This document shows positions 1-8,372 of a DNA stretch of 64,000 bases, piece after piece. The notes beneath the pieces were generated by a model. The model searched no databases. It worked only from the letters and a program-made list of their open reading frames with translations, and was not told the DNA's origin. Position 1 is the stretch's first letter. Every line of letters starts with the position of its first letter. Position numbers and translations under genes: made by a program. The stretch is from Bacillus badius NBRC 15713 (GTDB taxonomy: Bacteria; Bacillota; Bacilli; Bacillales; Domibacillaceae): contig NZ_BCVF01000002.1 in assembly GCF_001591605.1 (NCBI RefSeq), positions 62,001 to 126,000 of the forward strand. Reading direction: 5' to 3'.

Positions 1-283
1 CAATTTGTTCGATGCGCTCGACAATTTCTTGATGCGGCTCGGCTATGTAATAGTTCGCTTCTGTCTTTTGATGAACGATCGCGTTCCGCAATTTGGCGTA
101 TTGCTTCAATTCGTCGAGATGGGCACGGACGCTGGCGTGGTTGCGTGCGCTCGTATGGAGAAGTTCCAGGAAAGCATCTCCGTCTTTTTGTGCGGTGATG
201 GCTTTTAAATGATTGTGTATTCGATTAAATGCCGTTTCAAACCGTTCTGATAATCCATTGTTTGTTTTGGTTTCTTTTTCCAT
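1..283 (-). CDS. Conserved hypothetical protein (N-terminal part; C-terminus beyond the window)
   Basis: Reading the minus strand from an ATG at 283 gives 94 residues, open to the window edge. The start has an AGGAG site about 8 bases upstream. The protein is helical and hydrophilic, with no signal peptide or membrane segment. It contains a LRNAIVH motif, of the kind seen in HEPN-like helical domains, followed by a stretch resembling the lead-in to CBS-domain proteins (IAEPHQEIVERIEQI). I infer that the missing part may carry CBS domains, but nothing in the window shows it. No function is assigned. Confidence 0.6.
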   Translation of the reverse strand, partial: MEKETKTNNGLSERFETAFNRIHNHLKAITAQKDGDAFLELLHTSARNHASVRAHLDELKQYAKLRNAIVHQKTEANYYIAEPHQEIVERIEQI

Positions 284-373
284 TATGAGTCTCCTTTGTT
301 GGCTTCCGTCTGTTTCCACCGTTCGTTTATCGCGCTCTTTTTTCAGGAATTAGCCGTCAATGTAAAAAATAGA

Positions 374-403
374 TTGCTGTTCAGGGGGAAGGTATGTTAT
401 AGT
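374..403 (+). promoter_or_regulatory. Sigma-A-like promoter in the 284-558 gap
   Basis: TTGCTG at 374-379 and TATAGT at 398-403 are separated by 18 bases, a good match to a vegetative Bacillus promoter. It points rightwards into a stretch with no open reading frame that ends at hairpins, so any transcript would be short and non-coding. Confidence 0.45.
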
Positions 404-408
404 AATCA

Positions 409-484
409 AGCGATGAGCTAATTTGCGTAAGTCGAGAAGCCCGCCTTTAGGGGTGGAACGTCTGGATGTGGCCGGACGTCTTTT
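409..484 (+). ncRNA. Candidate short non-coding RNA or remnant of an IS200/IS605-type right end
   Basis: Downstream of the promoter at 374-403 lies GAGAAGCCCGCCTTTAGGGG (434-453). Its layout (GAAGCCC, CTTTAG, G-rich arm) resembles the 3-prime hairpin region of IS200/IS605 elements and TnpB-associated RNAs. It is followed by a hairpin (458-465 with 472-479) and four Ts at 481-484. No transposase gene is nearby. It may be a small independent RNA, an element remnant or chance; the evidence is pattern only. Confidence 0.25.
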
Positions 485-502
485 CGCCGCAAAATACGTC
501 AG

Positions 503-548
503 AAAAAGCTGTCATGGAGGGAACTTTCCGCTCCACGACAGCTTTTTT
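503..548. terminator. Bidirectional intrinsic terminator
   Basis: An inverted repeat (503-519 with 531-548; AAAAAGCTGTC paired with GACAGCTTTTTT) has an A-run on one side and a T-run on the other. It can therefore stop the minus-strand yflT-like gene and any rightward transcript from 374-403. Confidence 0.8.
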
Positions 549-558
549 GGTCTGTGTA

Positions 559-882
559 TTACTCTTTATTAGCGATCAGAACCAGCTTGCCTTTATCCAA
601 TTCTTTTTCATACGTTTCCGCTTCCTGCTGGGAAAGGCCGAGCGCTTCCATTTTGCTGCGCAGCTCATCGCCTCGTGATTTGAAAATGTTGCTCATGCTA
701 GTTAAAAGCCCTTGCTCCTTCATGCCGACTTCATTTGTATGAAGCGCCTCGGATATATCTTCTCCGCGGTGGCCATCATGGGCGAGAATATACATATCAT
801 CAAGGGAAAACCCTTGGGCAAGTAAACCTTCGATCTCTTGTTTTGCTTGTACGGCATTTTCTACTGTTTTTGTTGTAACCAT
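559..882 (-). CDS. yflT: YflT-type general stress protein
   Basis: The 107-residue soluble protein matches the heat-induced/general stress YflT family (GsiB/YflT group in Bacillus). It has an N-terminal half with VENAVQAKQEIEGLLAQGFS, the conserved DDMYILAHD segment, and a helical C-terminus. The family is induced by sigma-B in B. subtilis, but its biochemical role is unknown. The ATG at 882 is preceded by a GAGGAGG site. A sigma-B-like promoter lies just upstream (920-946), with its -35 overlapping the stop codon of yfhO. The gene ends at the bidirectional terminator at 503-548. Confidence 0.8.
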   Translation of the reverse strand: MVTTKTVENAVQAKQEIEGLLAQGFSLDDMYILAHDGHRGEDISEALHTNEVGMKEQGLLTSMSNIFKSRGDELRSKMEALGLSQQEAETYEKELDKGKLVLIANKE

Positions 883-919
883 TTGATTGGCCTCCTCATA
901 TTTTTATATTCTTTATATA

Positions 920-946
920 TTTACCATGTAGGCGCTTGGTTTAAAC
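920..946 (-). promoter_or_regulatory. Sigma-B-like promoter for the yflT-like gene
   Basis: On the minus strand GTTTAA (946-941) and GGTAAA (925-920) are 15 bases apart, close to the sigma-B consensus GTTTAA-N12-15-GGGTAT. The -35 includes the TAA stop of yfhO. This would let the stress gene be expressed independently of the upstream operon. Confidence 0.5.
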
Positions 947-3556
947 ATGAGAATATTTTTTCCTTCTAGACGTCCTCTGAATAAGCCAGGCAGCTCCCAA
1001 GAGACCAAGGACGAGCAAAACCATTGATAAAGCAAAGAAGGGCGGACGGTAGACGAGTTCAATACGATTCATACCTGTCTGCAATGGGATGCCGGTAAAG
1101 GCAAAATTCGCTTTTTCAATCTGCCGCGTTTCATTATTTACTTTCAGGTGCCATCCTTTTTCAAATGGGATAGGAAGCACCATATACTTCTCTCCTGCTG
1201 TATTTTTATATTCAATGCTGACTTTGTTCTTATTCCAGTTCATAGCAGGCTGCTTCATCGGTTGTGCGGCCGCTCGGTGCAGCTCCTCGTAATCTTCCTC
1301 ATACAGCTTCAGATTTTTTAACTCATAGGTTCCTTTAGGCAGCTGGATGGAGAGTCGTTCCGCTTTCGGCACCCGAATCACAACTGTGGAAATGCCGGTT
1401 TTATAAATAGACTCAGCCGCTTTTCTTGTGGTTTCATATTGATTGACTTTCAGCTTAAAACCTTTTCCATGAACATTTTTAATAAAGAATTGCACATAAT
1501 AATCTTTTGTTTTTTCGGAGGAAGGACGGGGGGTGATGATCATGCCGCCGCCATTTTTTGCCACCTGTAATTTACCGTTCTTATAAATTGCATCCGCCTC
1601 TCTGATTTCCGCTTGTTCAATCGTATTTTTCTCTTTTTCCACTACCTGGCCTGGCCCATGCTTTTTCTCCAGCACGACTCCTGAAAGCATGGCGTGCTCT
1701 TTGTCAAGCGCCGAATGGTTTTTCAGGTCTTCTTCGTAAAATACGTTACTTGTCGTTCGAACAAACGGAAGGGGAAGCGTGTTTTGGAATACTTTGTAGT
1801 GAGCCGTTTCCGCTGCCGGAGTGAAACCGTATGGCGCATTTGCTGCTGTCCCTTTTTCCCTCATCCAGTACTTCGTTTGCAGCAAGCCGTAAAGATTTGC
1901 CCGGTTGCCTAAAGTAGCATAACGGCTCACACTTTCCCGGCCCATATCGATTTGCAGATCGCGCCAATAGAAGAAGAGCAGCTCCTGGTTAAAGATACTT
2001 GAATACAGGCTTGTTCCGTTAAAGTTTTGCACAATCGGTGTATTGTTTCTAAGGCCGTTCATCCAGTCGATTCGTGCAAAAGGATCTTTTTCGGAACGCT
2101 GAATTTCTTTGATCAATTGCTGCTGCTCCGCTCCGTCATACTCCGGGCTTTGCAAAAAGTCGCGGGAAACCTGGTCTACGCCGAATTTTTCAGACATGGT
2201 CATTTGTTCATACTTATTGACAACAACGAGGCAGGAGACGATAATGGCAAGCTGTAACAAAAAGAAGAGAACGGCTCTTTTTTTCCATGAGTAAAGCATC
2301 AGCAGAAAAGCAGAAAGCACAAAAAGCTGAATAATTAGGTCTCTTTGCTGTGCAAAGGTCGGAAGAAGCGCGGGCTCAATGATCTGCATGGTTACTTTTG
2401 CCAGCAGCCAATAAAGCAAAAAAGCTCCTGCTGCAGAGAAAATAAGCGGCCGGATTTGAAGCTTATGCAGCACTTGCAAGCCCGCCGCTACACAGCCGCC
2501 TGCTGCAAAGGAAAGCAGATATTCCCAGCGGTATTGCGGGGCCGAGAAGCCGTTGAATGCGCTTGCTGCCCATGGGCTGAAATGAAGAATAATCAAGAAA
2601 ACAGTCAGTACAGCAAAAAAACGGTATGTACGCTCTTTATATAACCGGACAGTGAAGAGAAATAACAGCAGGATAGCCGGCAAAATCACATACTTGCTGG
2701 CGTATAGTACATGATCTGTAATTAGGAAAAAAGGAATCTCTGCTTGATAGGCCGGCCGGTGATTGTTAAGAAATCCATATACAGCAGGGAGAAAGGAAAT
2801 AGCACTTATGCAGAAACTAATAAGCCCTCCCGTGAAAAAAAGCCCGAGCTGTTTCTGTTTGGGAAGCTCCTGTTTGGAAAGCGGCATCAGCCAGCGGAAC
2901 AGGAGGTAAATAAATAGAAAGATCAAGTGAATATAAGCAAAGTAAAAATTATTGAAAAACATGAGCGACCAGGCAACGATAAACCAGGCCGGCTTTCCCT
3001 CACGGATGATTTTCTCCGTGCCTAAAACGAGAAGGGGCAGCCAGAGCATCGCATCTGTGAAAAACTCCCAAAATATGACATGCCGAAAATACATAACCGA
3101 CAAGCCGTAGACAGCGGCGCCGGTAAAAGCTGCTGACAGGCGAATGCCCATATATTTGAAGGCGAAGGCAGCTGTTAAGATAATTAGAGCGAGTCTGATA
3201 AGGCTGACGATTAATACGCTATTCGCCCAAAATAACAAATCAGGGGGCGAGATGAGTCCAGCAGTTTCTAATAAAAAAACGATGGCTACAGTAATAAGGA
3301 AAATGACGGAAGTAGAAAAGTAATAAGCGAGCTGGCTGTAAAATCCGCCCCCTAAGCCAAACGCCCATGAATAAAAGAAATTCCCCTCGCTATATTGATC
3401 GTAAATAAATTTCTTAAACGGAACCATTTGCGACAAGCCGTCATTTGGCCCGATCATAAATCGGCCATTCAGCCACTCTTGGATAAAAAAGAAATGAGCA
3501 GCCGCCGATAAAAGCAGACTGCTTATCATCAAAAGCAAGACCTTTTTTTTTCTCAT
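941..3556 (-). CDS. yfhO: YfhO-family polytopic membrane protein, lipoteichoic acid glycosylation
   Basis: This 871-residue protein has about 13-14 hydrophobic segments, a large extracytoplasmic region at about residues 430-800, and a final membrane segment before a basic tail (RRKK). The N-terminal NDGLSQMVPFKKFIYDQY and the following FFYSWAFGLGGG are typical of the YfhO family. In B. subtilis, YfhO is thought to transfer the sugar carried on undecaprenyl phosphate to lipoteichoic acid at the outer membrane face. It overlaps gtcA by ATGA (4 bases), which implies translational coupling. It is the last gene of csbB-gtcA-yfhO. Length is normal and the frame is intact. Confidence 0.85.
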   Translation of the reverse strand: MRKKKVLLLMISSLLLSAAAHFFFIQEWLNGRFMIGPNDGLSQMVPFKKFIYDQYSEGNFFYSWAFGLGGGFYSQLAYYFSTSVIFLITVAIVFLLETAGLISPPDLLFWANSVLIVSLIRLALIILTAAFAFKYMGIRLSAAFTGAAVYGLSVMYFRHVIFWEFFTDAMLWLPLLVLGTEKIIREGKPAWFIVAWSLMFFNNFYFAYIHLIFLFIYLLFRWLMPLSKQELPKQKQLGLFFTGGLISFCISAISFLPAVYGFLNNHRPAYQAEIPFFLITDHVLYASKYVILPAILLLFLFTVRLYKERTYRFFAVLTVFLIILHFSPWAASAFNGFSAPQYRWEYLLSFAAGGCVAAGLQVLHKLQIRPLIFSAAGAFLLYWLLAKVTMQIIEPALLPTFAQQRDLIIQLFVLSAFLLMLYSWKKRAVLFFLLQLAIIVSCLVVVNKYEQMTMSEKFGVDQVSRDFLQSPEYDGAEQQQLIKEIQRSEKDPFARIDWMNGLRNNTPIVQNFNGTSLYSSIFNQELLFFYWRDLQIDMGRESVSRYATLGNRANLYGLLQTKYWMREKGTAANAPYGFTPAAETAHYKVFQNTLPLPFVRTTSNVFYEEDLKNHSALDKEHAMLSGVVLEKKHGPGQVVEKEKNTIEQAEIREADAIYKNGKLQVAKNGGGMIITPRPSSEKTKDYYVQFFIKNVHGKGFKLKVNQYETTRKAAESIYKTGISTVVIRVPKAERLSIQLPKGTYELKNLKLYEEDYEELHRAAAQPMKQPAMNWNKNKVSIEYKNTAGEKYMVLPIPFEKGWHLKVNNETRQIEKANFAFTGIPLQTGMNRIELVYRPPFFALSMVLLVLGLLGAAWLIQRTSRRKKYSHV

Positions 3557-3942
3557 GCACTAACACTCTCTTTTTTCAAAATTTTGCTTGTAACGATAAA
3601 TGTAGCAGGCAGGGCAACGAATACAGCTAGGATAGGAGTGATCATGCTGTTTATACCGAAGTATTCAATAAACACATACATAAAAAGGGAAGAAGCTGCA
3701 AAGTTAACCGCCTGCGATAACGGAAACTTTAAAAATTTCGCCAATGTCGGCTTTACCTTAAACGTAAAATAAGAGTTTAAAAAGAAGGAAACGACAAAGC
3801 TGACGAAAAAGGCGATCACATGGGAGGGCATATACAGCCATCCGAGGATCTTATGAAGAAGTAAATAAACAAAGTAATAATTAAAGGTATTGATTCCCCC
3901 GATTATGACGAATCTGATAAATTCTTGGCTTGTTCTTTTCAT
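3553..3942 (-). CDS. gtcA: GtcA-like polyprenyl-phosphate sugar flippase
   Basis: A 129-residue protein with four predicted transmembrane helices. The FVIIGGINTFNYYFVYLLLH start and the FFVSFVVSFFLNSYFTF segment are characteristic of the GtcA/GtrA family. GtcA proteins help move undecaprenyl-phosphate-linked sugars across the membrane for wall- or lipoteichoic-acid decoration. Its ATG lies inside the 3-prime end of csbB (62-base overlap) with a GGAG site 6 bases upstream, and its stop overlaps the yfhO start. This places flippase production between the sugar-lipid synthase and the transferase. Confidence 0.88.
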   Translation of the reverse strand: MKRTSQEFIRFVIIGGINTFNYYFVYLLLHKILGWLYMPSHVIAFFVSFVVSFFLNSYFTFKVKPTLAKFLKFPLSQAVNFAASSLFMYVFIEYFGINSMITPILAVFVALPATFIVTSKILKKESVSA

Positions 3943-4876
3943 ACTGCGCTCCGTTCATAAAATTGGTTTCCTGTATTAAATAAGGCGGCCGTTTTTTGGT
4001 TTCATAATAAATTCGGCCGATGTACTCGCCGATTACACCGAGGCTGACAAGCTGGATGCCCCCCAGTATTAACACGGCTGTAATAATCGTGAAGTAACCG
4101 GGAACCTCGATGCCGTTTTGCAAAATTTGAACAAAGGTAATTGCGCTGTAAATAAGCGCCAAACATAAAACAACTGCTCCTGAGTAAAAGCATATTCTTA
4201 GCGGCCGGTTGTTAAATGAAATAAAACCGTCCAGCCCATAATTCAACAATTTGGAAAATGACCATTTTGTTTCCCCATTTTCTCTTAATACGTTGTTGTA
4301 ATCAATGATTTTTTGATTCATGCCGATCCATGAAAACAGCCCTTTAGAAAACCGCTGCCCTTCGTTAAGGGAAAGAACGGCTTGAACCGCTTTTTCGCTG
4401 AGCAGCCGAAAGTCCCCGACGCCATCCTCCAGCTCGACATCCACAATGTGGTTCACTAACCTGTAATAGGAGGAGGAAAGCCATCTCTTTACAGCTTTTT
4501 CCCCGTTGCGGTTGCGCCGTGCAATGACCTGGTCAAATCCTTCCTCATAGCCTTTCAGCAGCTTAGGAATTAAAGAAGGAGGGTGCTGTAAGTCGGCATC
4601 CATAATAATGACGGCCCGGCCGTTGGCATGCTGCAGGCCAGCGAGCAGGGCAGCTTCTTTGCCGAAATTGCGCGAGAACGAGATGAATTTTACTTTTGTT
4701 GTTTTTACAGCTAATTGTTTCATTTCTTCTAGTGTATTATCTGTGCTGGCATCGTTAATAAAACAGATTTCAAAATCATACGCTAACTTTGTAAATTCTT
4801 TTTTGATGCTTTCATAGATTAACGAGATGTTCGCTTCTTCATTATAAGCTGGTATGATGATTGAAATGGTATTCAC
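3881..4876 (-). CDS. csbB: CsbB-type undecaprenyl-phosphate glycosyltransferase (GT2)
   Basis: The 331 residues comprise a cytoplasmic GT2 domain (residues 1-230) with IIPAYNEE at the start and DADLQHPP as the DXD-type nucleotide-sugar site. Two transmembrane helices follow (about 232-255 and 263-290), then the KKRPPYLIQE tail of the DPM1/CsbB family. It should load a sugar, N-acetylglucosamine in the B. subtilis model, onto undecaprenyl phosphate. The last 20 or so residues extend past the usual family end and overlap gtcA. A sigma-B-like promoter (5025-5050) lies upstream, matching the known sigma-B control of B. subtilis csbB. Confidence 0.85.
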   Translation of the reverse strand: MNTISIIIPAYNEEANISLIYESIKKEFTKLAYDFEICFINDASTDNTLEEMKQLAVKTTKVKFISFSRNFGKEAALLAGLQHANGRAVIIMDADLQHPPSLIPKLLKGYEEGFDQVIARRNRNGEKAVKRWLSSSYYRLVNHIVDVELEDGVGDFRLLSEKAVQAVLSLNEGQRFSKGLFSWIGMNQKIIDYNNVLRENGETKWSFSKLLNYGLDGFISFNNRPLRICFYSGAVVLCLALIYSAITFVQILQNGIEVPGYFTIITAVLILGGIQLVSLGVIGEYIGRIYYETKKRPPYLIQETNFMNGAQYEKNKPRIYQIRHNRGNQYL

Positions 4877-5024
4877 ACTTCTCCGCCTCTTCTCTTCATA
4901 AAATTGGTTCTGTTGTGTAACGTGCAGTTTCTTTCTTATGTATGCCCCAAATTGACAGAAGAATGAAAAGAAAGTTTAAGCCATGATATTTCGGTTTATG
5001 ATATACATTCTGTCAAATCGACAT

Positions 5025-5050
5025 ATACCCTATTTCTGGATTTTTTAATC
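5025..5050 (-). promoter_or_regulatory. Sigma-B-like promoter for csbB-gtcA-yfhO
   Basis: On the minus strand GATTAA (5050-5045) and GGGTAT (5030-5025) are separated by 14 bases. The -10 is a perfect sigma-B match and the -35 has one mismatch. It lies about 150 bases before the csbB start. Nothing else conspicuous was seen in the 280-base gap between csbB and the divergent gene at 5157. Confidence 0.6.
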
Positions 5051-5156
5051 CTTTGAAAGAAAGGTTCGGTCATTCAAGCTTGATTTCATTTGAAAAACAA
5101 GGGTACATTTGATAGCAACAAATAAAAAAGCTTATTGAAAGGGCAGGTGTCAGCTT

Positions 5157-6833
5157 ATGCTTGATTTACCTAAAAATCATAATCCTTCCAAAAATGATCA
5201 GCTCATTTCTCAGTTTTTCCAAAATGAACCATCTATAAACCAAATTGTTCAGGAAACAAGCAATTTATTCGATAGACAAAAAACTCGCTATTCTGCTTCT
5301 GTTGTTGCGGAGGCGCCCCGGCCGTTCTCGATTAGCCGTTTTATTCAGAGGGCTGTTTCATTTTTTGTTCAGCTGCTGCTTCCGGCAGAGAAAGCGAAGC
5401 CTGCTGCGCCATCAGCCACTTTAACAGATGAGGGTGGAAACGTTTTTCCAGCTTGGAAGGAAAGGCTGGATAAGGAATACGCCGCTTTAAATAACATCGT
5501 TCGAGAAGTCAGCGTGGAGCAGTTTGGAGCTGTAGGTGACGGCATAACAGATTGTACAGAGGCGTTTCAGAAAGCAATCGGCAACGGAAAAGTAAGGGTG
5601 CGTATCCCGAAAGGAACCTTCATAGTAAAAGAAATTCGTCTTCCTTCTTTTACTTATCTGATGGGAGAAGGAGCAGAGCAAACAATTCTTAAGCTTCATG
5701 ATCAAGCCCCGAAAAGCAGCTGGCTGATTACCAATGCGGATCATAAAAAAGGCAATCATCATCTTTGTGTGGAAAACATGACACTCGATTGGAATGTCGA
5801 ACGCCTTGGGGATATCCCGCGAACGAGCACGGGCGGCAACCGTTCAAGCTGCCTGACTTATGCCCATGTTACCTATGGATGGGTCAAAAAGGTGAAAGCG
5901 GTCAATCCGGGGCTTCATTGCTTCGATGTGTCCTCCACGAAATACAGTTACTCAGGGGATGGCACGAGAGCGCAGGGGGGCAGCAAGTACGTTTGGCTGG
6001 ATGGCCTGCAGGGCTATGGGTTTGGCGATGACGGCATCACCACCCATCATAGCGATTATATTTTCATTTCTAACTCCTATATGTGTGATCCGAGCGGAAA
6101 GGCGCATAATGAAGGATTTTCTAATTCGAACGGCATCGAAGTAGACGATGGGTCGCAAAACGTTTGGCTGTTCAACAACTCGACCGCCAGATGCTTTGGC
6201 GGGGTGGAAGTAAAGGCGCATCATAATTCATCAGCCGCAAACAATGTGCATATTATTGGCCACTTATCTGTGAATGATAATCGTTCCTTTAACTTCCGGC
6301 ATATTGGCCACCATAGTGCCGACGACCCGGAATCGCTTACCGCCTATAATATTACCGCTTCCCGCATTGTAGCCGTTGCTCCTATCAGAACCGCCCTTTA
6401 TCGGGATTCCAAGCCGAGGGCTCTCGTTGTATCAGCTTATAAAAATGTGGTAATCAATCGGTTTGCTGCGGTCGGCGACCCGATTTACAACTATAACAAA
6501 CAGCCGGTCATCGCTATTCAATACCGGGCACGAAACGTCCACCTTCACAACTTGCACATCAAAGACTTTCGAACGGCCGGAGTAGATATCAAAGTATTTG
6601 GCGGACCGCAAAAGGCGGATGATGTCCATATGAAAAATGTAGTAATTGAACAGTCTGCTAAAACGGGCATTTTGATCGGGGCAGGGGTGAAACAGGCAAC
6701 CGTCGAAAATTTACGCGCCAAGGTAACAGGCGGAACCTGCGGCTGCCAGGCAGAAACTTCATCGGCAGTTTTGAAGAACATTGTGGCGCATGGATATGAA
6801 ACTGATTTTTCACAGGAGGCTTTGAACCGCTAA
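5157..6833 (+). CDS. Right-handed beta-helix protein of the pectate-lyase-3 / GH28-related superfamily
   Basis: 558 residues. Residues 1-120 are a polar region without a clear signal peptide, containing one amphipathic patch (about 57-75). Residues 121-132 (EQFGAVGDGITD) are the hallmark start of Pectate_lyase_3 / GH28-like beta-helices and phage tail-spike proteins. RVRIPKGTFIVKEIRLPS and repeated short beta rungs follow to about residue 540. Such proteins cleave or bind polysaccharides. The substrate cannot be predicted, and without an evident secretion signal the location is unclear. The start has a GGGCAGG site 9 bases upstream. The CapA-like gene downstream suggests an extracellular-polymer context. 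Confidence 0.65.
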   Translation: MLDLPKNHNPSKNDQLISQFFQNEPSINQIVQETSNLFDRQKTRYSASVVAEAPRPFSISRFIQRAVSFFVQLLLPAEKAKPAAPSATLTDEGGNVFPAWKERLDKEYAALNNIVREVSVEQFGAVGDGITDCTEAFQKAIGNGKVRVRIPKGTFIVKEIRLPSFTYLMGEGAEQTILKLHDQAPKSSWLITNADHKKGNHHLCVENMTLDWNVERLGDIPRTSTGGNRSSCLTYAHVTYGWVKKVKAVNPGLHCFDVSSTKYSYSGDGTRAQGGSKYVWLDGLQGYGFGDDGITTHHSDYIFISNSYMCDPSGKAHNEGFSNSNGIEVDDGSQNVWLFNNSTARCFGGVEVKAHHNSSAANNVHIIGHLSVNDNRSFNFRHIGHHSADDPESLTAYNITASRIVAVAPIRTALYRDSKPRALVVSAYKNVVINRFAAVGDPIYNYNKQPVIAIQYRARNVHLHNLHIKDFRTAGVDIKVFGGPQKADDVHMKNVVIEQSAKTGILIGAGVKQATVENLRAKVTGGTCGCQAETSSAVLKNIVAHGYETDFSQEALNR

Positions 6834-7031
6834 TGTGATAGCAGAAATGCCCAGGTTGAAGCTATTCTTTGTTTCATCCTGCAGTTTTCTCCCGGGAGTG
6901 CTGGAAGAGTACCAGAAACAGCCGGATAGATACACAAACCCTGATAAAATAGTGATAGTTATTTAACAAAAATTGTAGTATATTCATAGGAGGTGGAAAA
7001 ATAATCACATAAAGGGGCTATTGGCAAGAAG

Positions 7032-8189
7032 ATGAATAATGAACTAAACAGCCGAAAGAAGAGAAGAAAGCGCAGACGCTTAAAAAAATCAGTGAAACTG
7101 ACGCTTTGTGTTCTCAGTATGTTGATTGTCGGACTCTCCATATATAATTTCAGCTTAAAATCTGGTGAAACCGCAGTAAGTGTAGATACAAACAAAGGAA
7201 GAGCAGAAGCAAAGCAAGCAGAGAAAAAACAATCGGCGCCGATAAAGGAAACCACGCTCACCATTAGTGCGGCTGGAGACTTTACGCTTGGGACGGATGA
7301 AACGTTCCAATATGCAGGCTCTTTTCCTGATGAAGCAGAAAAGAATGGTCTTCCGTACTTTGTAGCAGAATTAGACGATATTTTTAAAAACGATGATTTA
7401 TCAACTGTTAATCTAGAGACGACCTTGACAAATGCTACAGAAAAAGCCGTCAAGAAATTCCGCTTTAAAGGTGATCCTTCTTATGCACAAATTTTGGAGC
7501 TTGGCGGAATTGAGAGCGTCAATCTGGCTAACAATCATATTCATGACTATTTGCAAAAAGGCTATGAAGATACGATAGAGACACTAAAGAAACAAAAAAT
7601 AGGCTACTTTGGCTACGACCATCAATATATAACGGAAGTAAAAGGAATAAAGGTAGGCGCTCTCGGCTATGAAGGCTGGAACGATACAAGAGAGATTCGC
7701 GAGCAAGTAGCAAAGGATATCCAGTCATTAAAGAAAAAAGGCGCTGAAATCGTTCTTGTTCATTATCATTGGGGAGTGGAACGAAGCTATGTGCCGGCAG
7801 AGTCACAAAAAACGCTGGCACATTACACGGTAGACAGCGGGGCCGACTTGGTTCTTGGTCATCATCCTCATGTCGTTCAGGGGGTAGAAGAATACAATGG
7901 CAAATTTATTGTTTACAGTCTAGGCAACTTTATGTTTGGCGGCAACCGCAACCCAAGCGATAAAGATACGTATGTATTCCAGCAGACGTTTCATCTGAAG
8001 AACGGGAAATTGACGGACAAAAAAGAGATTAATGTTGTTCCATTCTCTATCTCTTCTGTGGCCTATAGGAATAACTATCAGCCTAAAAAATTGGAAGGCG
8101 CAGAAGCGGAGCGAGTCAAGAAGAAAATTATCGATGTCTCTGACCAAATTAATGGATCAGATTGGCTGCAATATGAAACCGGCAAGTAA
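7032..8189 (+). CDS. CapA-family (poly-gamma-glutamate capsule type) metallophosphatase-fold protein
   Basis: 385 residues: a very basic N-terminus (KKRRKRRRLKK), one transmembrane helix (about 24-45), then the CapA/PgsA domain outside the membrane. Visible motifs are ISAAGDFTLG (metal-binding Asp), VNLETTLT, NLANNHIHDY, a VHYHWGVE segment, and LVLGHHPHVVQG near 280. These are the conserved metal-site blocks of the calcineurin-like CapA family. CapA/PgsA is needed for poly-gamma-glutamate export, but no capB, capC or capD genes are nearby. A role in another surface polymer, or an orphan CapA as in many Bacillus genomes, is possible. A terminator follows at 8200-8237. Confidence 0.8.
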   Translation: MNNELNSRKKRRKRRRLKKSVKLTLCVLSMLIVGLSIYNFSLKSGETAVSVDTNKGRAEAKQAEKKQSAPIKETTLTISAAGDFTLGTDETFQYAGSFPDEAEKNGLPYFVAELDDIFKNDDLSTVNLETTLTNATEKAVKKFRFKGDPSYAQILELGGIESVNLANNHIHDYLQKGYEDTIETLKKQKIGYFGYDHQYITEVKGIKVGALGYEGWNDTREIREQVAKDIQSLKKKGAEIVLVHYHWGVERSYVPAESQKTLAHYTVDSGADLVLGHHPHVVQGVEEYNGKFIVYSLGNFMFGGNRNPSDKDTYVFQQTFHLKNGKLTDKKEINVVPFSISSVAYRNNYQPKKLEGAEAERVKKKIIDVSDQINGSDWLQYETGK

Positions 8190-8199
8190 GCGAAAGGAA

Positions 8200-8237
8200 A
8201 GCTGGGCAAATAAGACATTATTTGCCCAGCTTTTTTT
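8200..8237 (+). terminator. Intrinsic terminator after the CapA-like gene
   Basis: A 14-bp stem (8200-8213 with 8218-8231), a 4-base loop and a T-run, 10 bases after the CapA-like stop codon. Confidence 0.9.
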
Positions 8238-8372
8238 GTATTTAAAAGAGCGGAAGGAACTCCTCCGCATCAAAATCGGCAGAAAGATCAATCATGTTCT
8301 TTAAGAGAATCAAAGGATTTCTGGACAGAGATGACGAAGAATAGGATATACCTGAAAAAAAGGAGGGGAAAG

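Noticed and set aside
8295-8345. 16-codon frame MFFKRIKGFLDRDDEE before the nitronate monooxygenase
   Set aside because: Too short, no clear ribosome-binding site; reported nowhere as a gene.
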